In this document: positions 5,072 through 5,119 of the stretch, in pieces
How the letters are laid out: the number at the start of each line of letters is the position of its first letter
How positions within the stretch are numbered: the stretch's first letter is position 1
Assembly (NCBI GenBank): GCA_900321645.1
Contig: ONWZ01000138.1
Coordinates: 1 to 5,119, forward strand
Origin: an uncultured Eubacteriales bacterium
Lineage (GTDB): Bacteria > Bacillota_I > Bacilli_A > RF39 > UBA660
Length of the DNA stretch: 5,119 bases
Reading direction: 5' to 3'
Program-made: the position numbers and the translations under genes
The notes under the pieces: generated by a model
What the model was told of the DNA's origin: nothing
The model's input: only the letters and a program-made list of their open reading frames with translations
Databases searched by the model: none

Positions 5072-5110
5072 AAAAAAGAAAATAGTCTTATATTTTAAAA
5101 GACTATTTTC
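5072..5110 (-). terminator. Intrinsic terminator of the gene upstream of the window
   Basis: On the minus strand GAAAATAGTCTT (5110-5099) and AAGACTATTTTC (5089-5078) form a perfect 12-bp stem with a 9-base loop, followed by six T (5077-5072). It ends a minus-strand transcript from beyond position 5119 and separates it from the M15 gene. Confidence 0.8.
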
Positions 5111-5119
5111 TAATAAAAA

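Overview
This AT-rich window reads as a low-GC Gram-positive chromosome, of the Bacillota or Mycoplasmatota-like kind. It shows strong AGGAGG-type ribosome sites, TTGACA/TATAAT promoters, short A/T-rich intrinsic terminators and TAA stops at every complete gene. Every supported gene lies on the minus strand, so transcription runs from high to low coordinates.

In transcription order: (a) 5110-5072 is a terminator for an unseen upstream gene. (b) 5046-4189 encodes an M15-type cell-wall peptidase with a C-terminal array of W-rich repeats, resembling a phage endolysin. (c) 4187-3976 is a leader region with a near-consensus promoter, a 21-codon histidine-rich leader peptide and a chain of five mutually exclusive RNA pairing segments ending in an intrinsic terminator. 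(d) 3949-2903 encodes an M20-family metallopeptidase/deacylase. (e) 2844-1579 encodes histidyl-tRNA synthetase (hisS), whose terminator overlaps its stop codon. (f) 1520-1298 is a small, self-contained transcription unit with promoter, ribosome site and terminator but no cleanly started ORF. (g) 1240-1 encodes an unrecognised single-pass membrane protein that runs off the left edge, behind a near-perfect promoter.

The most interesting element is the 4187-3976 leader. The peptide has five His in 21 residues, three of them within four codons. Downstream, segment 1 (inside the peptide ORF) pairs with 2, 2 with 3, 3 with 4, and 4 with 5, and 4:5 is the terminator. A ribosome stalled on the His codons would leave segment 1 free, giving 1:2 plus 3:4 and read-through. 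A ribosome reaching the stop codon would cover segment 1, giving 2:3 plus 4:5 and termination. This is histidine-responsive, ribosome-mediated attenuation, laid out like segments B-F of the enterobacterial his attenuator. It sits in front of an M20 peptidase and hisS, where low-GC Gram-positives usually carry a T-box; no T-box motif is visible here. No terminator separates the M20 gene from hisS, so both probably respond, although hisS also appears to have its own promoter. The natural inference is that the M20 enzyme releases histidine from a peptide or acylated precursor when charged tRNA-His runs low.
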